DNA of 52,947 nt from Pinguiococcus pyrenoidosus (taxonomy: Eukaryota > Sar > Pinguiophyceae > Pinguiochrysidales > Pinguiochrysidaceae): NCBI GenBank assembly GCA_019677205.1, contig JAAMXY010000067.1:1-52947 (forward strand), written 5' to 3'. Both the position numbers and the translations under genes were made by a program. Under the pieces are notes generated by a model, which saw only the letters and a program-made list of their open reading frames with translations, had not been told where the DNA came from and did not search any database. This document shows, piece by piece, positions 50,062-52,947 of this stretch. Each line of letters starts with the position of its first letter. The first letter of the stretch is position 1.

Positions 50062-50437
50062 ACGTGGCGTAGCAGTATAGGAGATGGGATATACATAGGA
50101 CGGCCAGAGCCTGCCGGCGGAAGGCGGAAGGCGGAAGAAAGTCGTTCCTTTCTGTACCCGGCCAGTCTCGCAGCCGGACTGCAAAGCGGAACGAGCACCT
50201 GGAGAAACTGAGCGGATCCCAACCTCGTCACACAAAACTCAGCTTCCACACGACTAAAACAGGACAACGTACTGCGCACGTCGACAGCGAGTACGCAGCA
50301 CTCTTAGAAAAAAGTGAAGGGCTCAAGTCTGTAGAAGCTCACACAAATGTAGAACCGCTAGGCGACCGGGACAAGTCGCTTTTGAGGCCTACACAGTGGC
50401 AAAGGAGAACGTCCGTGGCGCTGTGAGCACTTGGTAC
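50062..50437. other. Convergent intergenic region
   Basis: 3' flank shared by the dynein gene (+) and the membrane-protein gene (-). A short GGCGGAAGGCGGAAGGCGGAAG 7-bp tandem lies near 50116-50137. No ORF or RNA gene was recognised. Confidence 0.5.
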
Positions 50438-52912
50438 TCAAAACTCATCGTCAATGACACCCTCCTCTATGTACTTATCAAACCTCGGTTCCTTCTTGCT
50501 TTCCGCATCCTCCGGTGAAACACTCTTGCCAATCTCGGCGCGAGCAAGCTGCAGAAGCGAAGGGCACAGCGACAGATTGGTTAGGGGAGAAGCCAGGAAC
50601 CTCCCCGCAGTTGCGCGCGTCTTCCAAGTACCTGGTCCGTGACGTGCTTGAAGTACCACAGGCCCACGCTGCTTAGTATCAACAACACGAGCACAGCGTT
50701 TCCAAGAGGCTTGGTGATGCCCGAGTCCCCCGTGACGCTCCACGCAGCTCCGTGCAGCTTCTCGTCCACCGAGTCCGTCAGGTCGAAGGTGCGGAAGCAG
50801 TGCGTCGGGAGGACCGTCACGACATAGCAGGCGAAGATCATGGAGTAGGCACTGAAGTAGAGCAGCCGCCGCATCCACTTGTAGTCATCGGTCTGCAAGC
50901 GCGACCAGTGGGCGACCTCTTCACGCTTGTTGTTCAAGGCAACGCCGCGCTCGTCCGCCGCTTTCACTTCCTCGTCATCGGCGATTGCGTCCACCTCGTC
51001 CCTCCGCTCCCTGCGCAGGCCATAGACCGAGCGTAAGAGAGCAATGGACGTCAGCATGGGAACGTCTACCGCTCGCCGCTCGCCGCTCGCCGCTCGCCGC
51101 TCGCCGCGCACCTGAGCACTTTATCGACGTAGAAGGTGGCAATGACAAGGGAGCCCGTCTGCACGCCGCCTCCGATCAAGCCAGCGATGACGGCCAGGGT
51201 GCCCCACTGTTCGTCGGGATACTCGCCGGAGTAGTAGTAGAATGCGCCGGTCATGGTACACGGAGCGATCAAGATGATGGCGGGAAGCGTGCCTGCGGCG
51301 TTTCGTTTAGTTTAGCAAAGCGCTTCCGCCAAGGGGCGGTGAAAGCGGAACAGCGATCACGCGGCGTTCCGTACCGATCTGCGTCTGCACGAGCGGAATC
51401 TTGAGGATGCCGCAGAGCACGGAAGTCGGCCAATCCGGTCCTCCGATCAGGATGCCGACTTTGCTGAGGGTGAGGCAGCCTTCCTCCAGAATCAGGCGGA
51501 AGCACTTGATCATGGGGGTGTTGACCATGCAGATCTGGCGGATCCAGACGTAAGAGCCGATGGTGCCACCGATGCCGACTTGCTGCAGGTAGCAGGCAAT
51601 GAGCTTCGTGGCCAGGGAAATCATGATCGCGAAGCACACGGCGCCAGCGTCGCCCATCGAGTCCCTTCCAGAAGCCGTGATGAGAATACCGGCGGTGACG
51701 TAGATCGGTGCCCCTGGAACGGGCGGGAGCAGGAAGAGAATCAGGCCCACGGCCATCGTGATCCCAACGATGGCGCCGAGGGACCAGTCCTCGATCGCAG
51801 TATTCAGCCACGCCAAGAAGAGCACCTGTCGTGACGCAGAAGTCAGCACGGGGATCGGGACTCGGGACTCGGGACCGTCGCTGTTTCGATCGTGGCGACG
51901 TACCGTGAACTTGGATACCACCACGACGAGAATCTGATAAGCGATGCCCAGCCACACCACCTTCCGCAGCACGCTCGTCCAATTCCACTGCCTGCGGAGC
52001 GACCGAACATGCTCTTAAGCATTTGCGCGCTTTGGTTTTCGGCACGGAGCGGCCTCAGACCTGGCGCGCTCGAGGCGCTGATGGAACTCGTGGGTAAGGC
52101 GTAGCTTCCACTCGTCACTGCCCTTCTCGACGTATTTGGTGCAGGGTAGGCAGGAGCACTTCCGGAGGCGCTGGTTGAGGTACGAGATCGGGAAGAAGGC
52201 GATGACAAGCGGACCAGCAGTAAGGACGAAGAGCGCGCGCAGCCAGTCCGGGTGCACTCCAGACACGGCCTTCTCGCCCTTCTCCTTCATCTCCGCCAGC
52301 AGCGCCTCCAGTCCTCCCTTCGAAGCAGAAGCATACGAGGGCAGCACCACGCCTGTGAGTCCCCTGAGCCCGAAACACGGTGCTGTGGCGGGATGCACGC
52401 ACCTCAGTCAGCAGGGCAGAGGTGATGCCAACGGCGACCAGTGCTGCGAGAGCGAAGAAGAAGATCCCCGCCGTGAGGCCCTCAGACACGCCCGCGAGGG
52501 AGGATGCGACCCACAGAGACAGGATGACCAGGAGCATGACCGCGCCGAGGATCTTCAGCTCGGACTGCTTGCGCCCTGGGCGGAAGGTGAACGCGAACGC
52601 GGCGTAGAAGTAAAGCACCGCCGCGCAGAGAAGCGGCGAGATCCAAAGCAGGAAGCCGCCGAGGCAGTCCTGTGTTGAGGCAAAGGACGGCAGAGCGGGT
52701 GAGCAGCGTGTCGTATCCCCGACACGGGATCGGCCAATCGAACGGGCCGCCGACCTGATTGTCATCGCAGTCCAAGTCTTCCGCATAGTCAGATTTGCGC
52801 TCCTTGGACCATTCGTTGTCGCCTTCGATGACCCATCCCAGCCACGACGCCAGCGTGATCGTCGCGATCAAGATCAGGGGCTCCGGAAGCAGCAGAAGAT
52901 AGTCGCGGAAAC
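50438..52912 (-). CDS. Multi-pass membrane protein with VTT/DedA-like segment, 5' partial
   Basis: Eight exons on the minus strand: 52912-52755, 52669-52403, 52317-52061, 51991-51904, 51825-51375, 51292-51112, 51010-50632, 50548-50438; introns of 69-101 bp, all phases matching. The visible 630 residues begin mid-gene at an acceptor (CTCTAG) with one codon base supplied from outside the window. About nine or more hydrophobic helices occur, for example YLLLLPEPLILIATITLASW and GAVMLLVILSLWVASSLAG. Residues about 290-400 contain LPPVPGAPIYVTAGILI and GGPDWPTSVLCGILKI, which resemble the VTT domain of SNARE-associated Golgi/DedA/VMP1-TMEM41 proteins, proposed lipid scramblases. A charged cytosolic loop (RERRDEVDAIADDEEVKAAD) and an acidic C terminus (YIEEGVIDDEF) follow. 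The VTT assignment is by motif resemblance only. The intron 51826-51903 is a multiple of three with no stop, so retention is possible. Confidence 0.75.
51071..51105. repeat. 7-bp tandem repeat (GCTCGCC) x5
   Basis: Five perfect GCTCGCC units inside the intron 51011-51111 of the membrane-protein gene, just after its minus-strand 5' splice site. Confidence 0.95.
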
Positions 52913-52947
52913 CTAGAGAAGGGGCCGGGGGGGGGGGGAAAGAGGGG
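52913..52947. other. Intron sequence at window edge, G-rich on plus strand
   Basis: The minus-strand pyrimidine tract (C-run then CTTCTCTAG) forms the acceptor of the truncated membrane-protein gene. The plus strand shows a run of about 12 G, which may mark a contig edge or a hard-to-sequence homopolymer. Confidence 0.6.

Overview
The window comes from a GC-rich nuclear genome of a flagellated, mitochondriate microbial eukaryote. Evidence: short GT-AG spliceosomal introns (mostly 55-140 bp) whose phases match across every join I traced; an axonemal-type dynein heavy chain; a mitochondrial-type HscB co-chaperone; RNA polymerase II capping, TFIIA and HSF proteins; and secretory glycosyltransferases. 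A protist alga or relative is plausible, but nothing here fixes the lineage. One 107-N assembly gap (19684-19790) is present, and the right edge runs into poly-G inside an intron of a gene whose 5' end lies outside.

Layout, left to right: a core-1-galactosyltransferase-like GT31 enzyme (188-1355, -); glutathionyl-hydroquinone reductase (2175-3329, +); seryl-tRNA synthetase with an eEF1B/GST-C-like tail (4045-6328, -); a 2-kb stretch with no confident gene; an unrecognised coiled-coil protein of 949 aa (8348-11432, +); a 19-exon, 1373-aa double glycosyltransferase (12272-17729, +) joining a signal peptide, TPRs, a GT41/OGT-SPINDLY catalytic region and a second GT-A-like glycosyltransferase; an unresolved minus-strand locus (about 17691-18390); TFIIA-gamma (18739-19044, +); a membrane-anchored NDRG-like protein (19181-20425, -); an mRNA capping fusion (20638-24124, +); HscB (24201-25142, -); a 2294-aa bridge-like lipid-transfer protein with PH and PX domains (25583-32667, +); an HSF-type transcription factor in nine exons (33781-36257, +); an intronless 4373-aa dynein heavy chain (36940-50061, +); and a multi-pass VTT/DedA-like membrane protein (50438-52912, -, 5' partial).

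Gene organisation is compact. Three divergent pairs share short 5' regions: SerRS/8348, NDRG/capping (212 bp) and HscB/lipid-transfer protein. CCAAT-box-like motifs recur upstream of most start codons. Intron density is very uneven: giant genes have none or few, while the double glycosyltransferase has 18.

The most novel material is domain fusion. The capping gene encodes, in one frame, an FCP1/NLI-like HAD domain (with an Asn where the second catalytic Asp should be), a complete GTP:RNA guanylyltransferase with OB fold, an E/Q-rich repeat linker and a cap guanine-N7 methyltransferase. The double glycosyltransferase places a GT41 enzyme, normally cytosolic or nuclear, behind a secretory signal and fuses it to a second glycosyltransferase. 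SerRS carries a translation-factor docking-type domain. These were read by eye from joined exons; transcripts would settle the joins.
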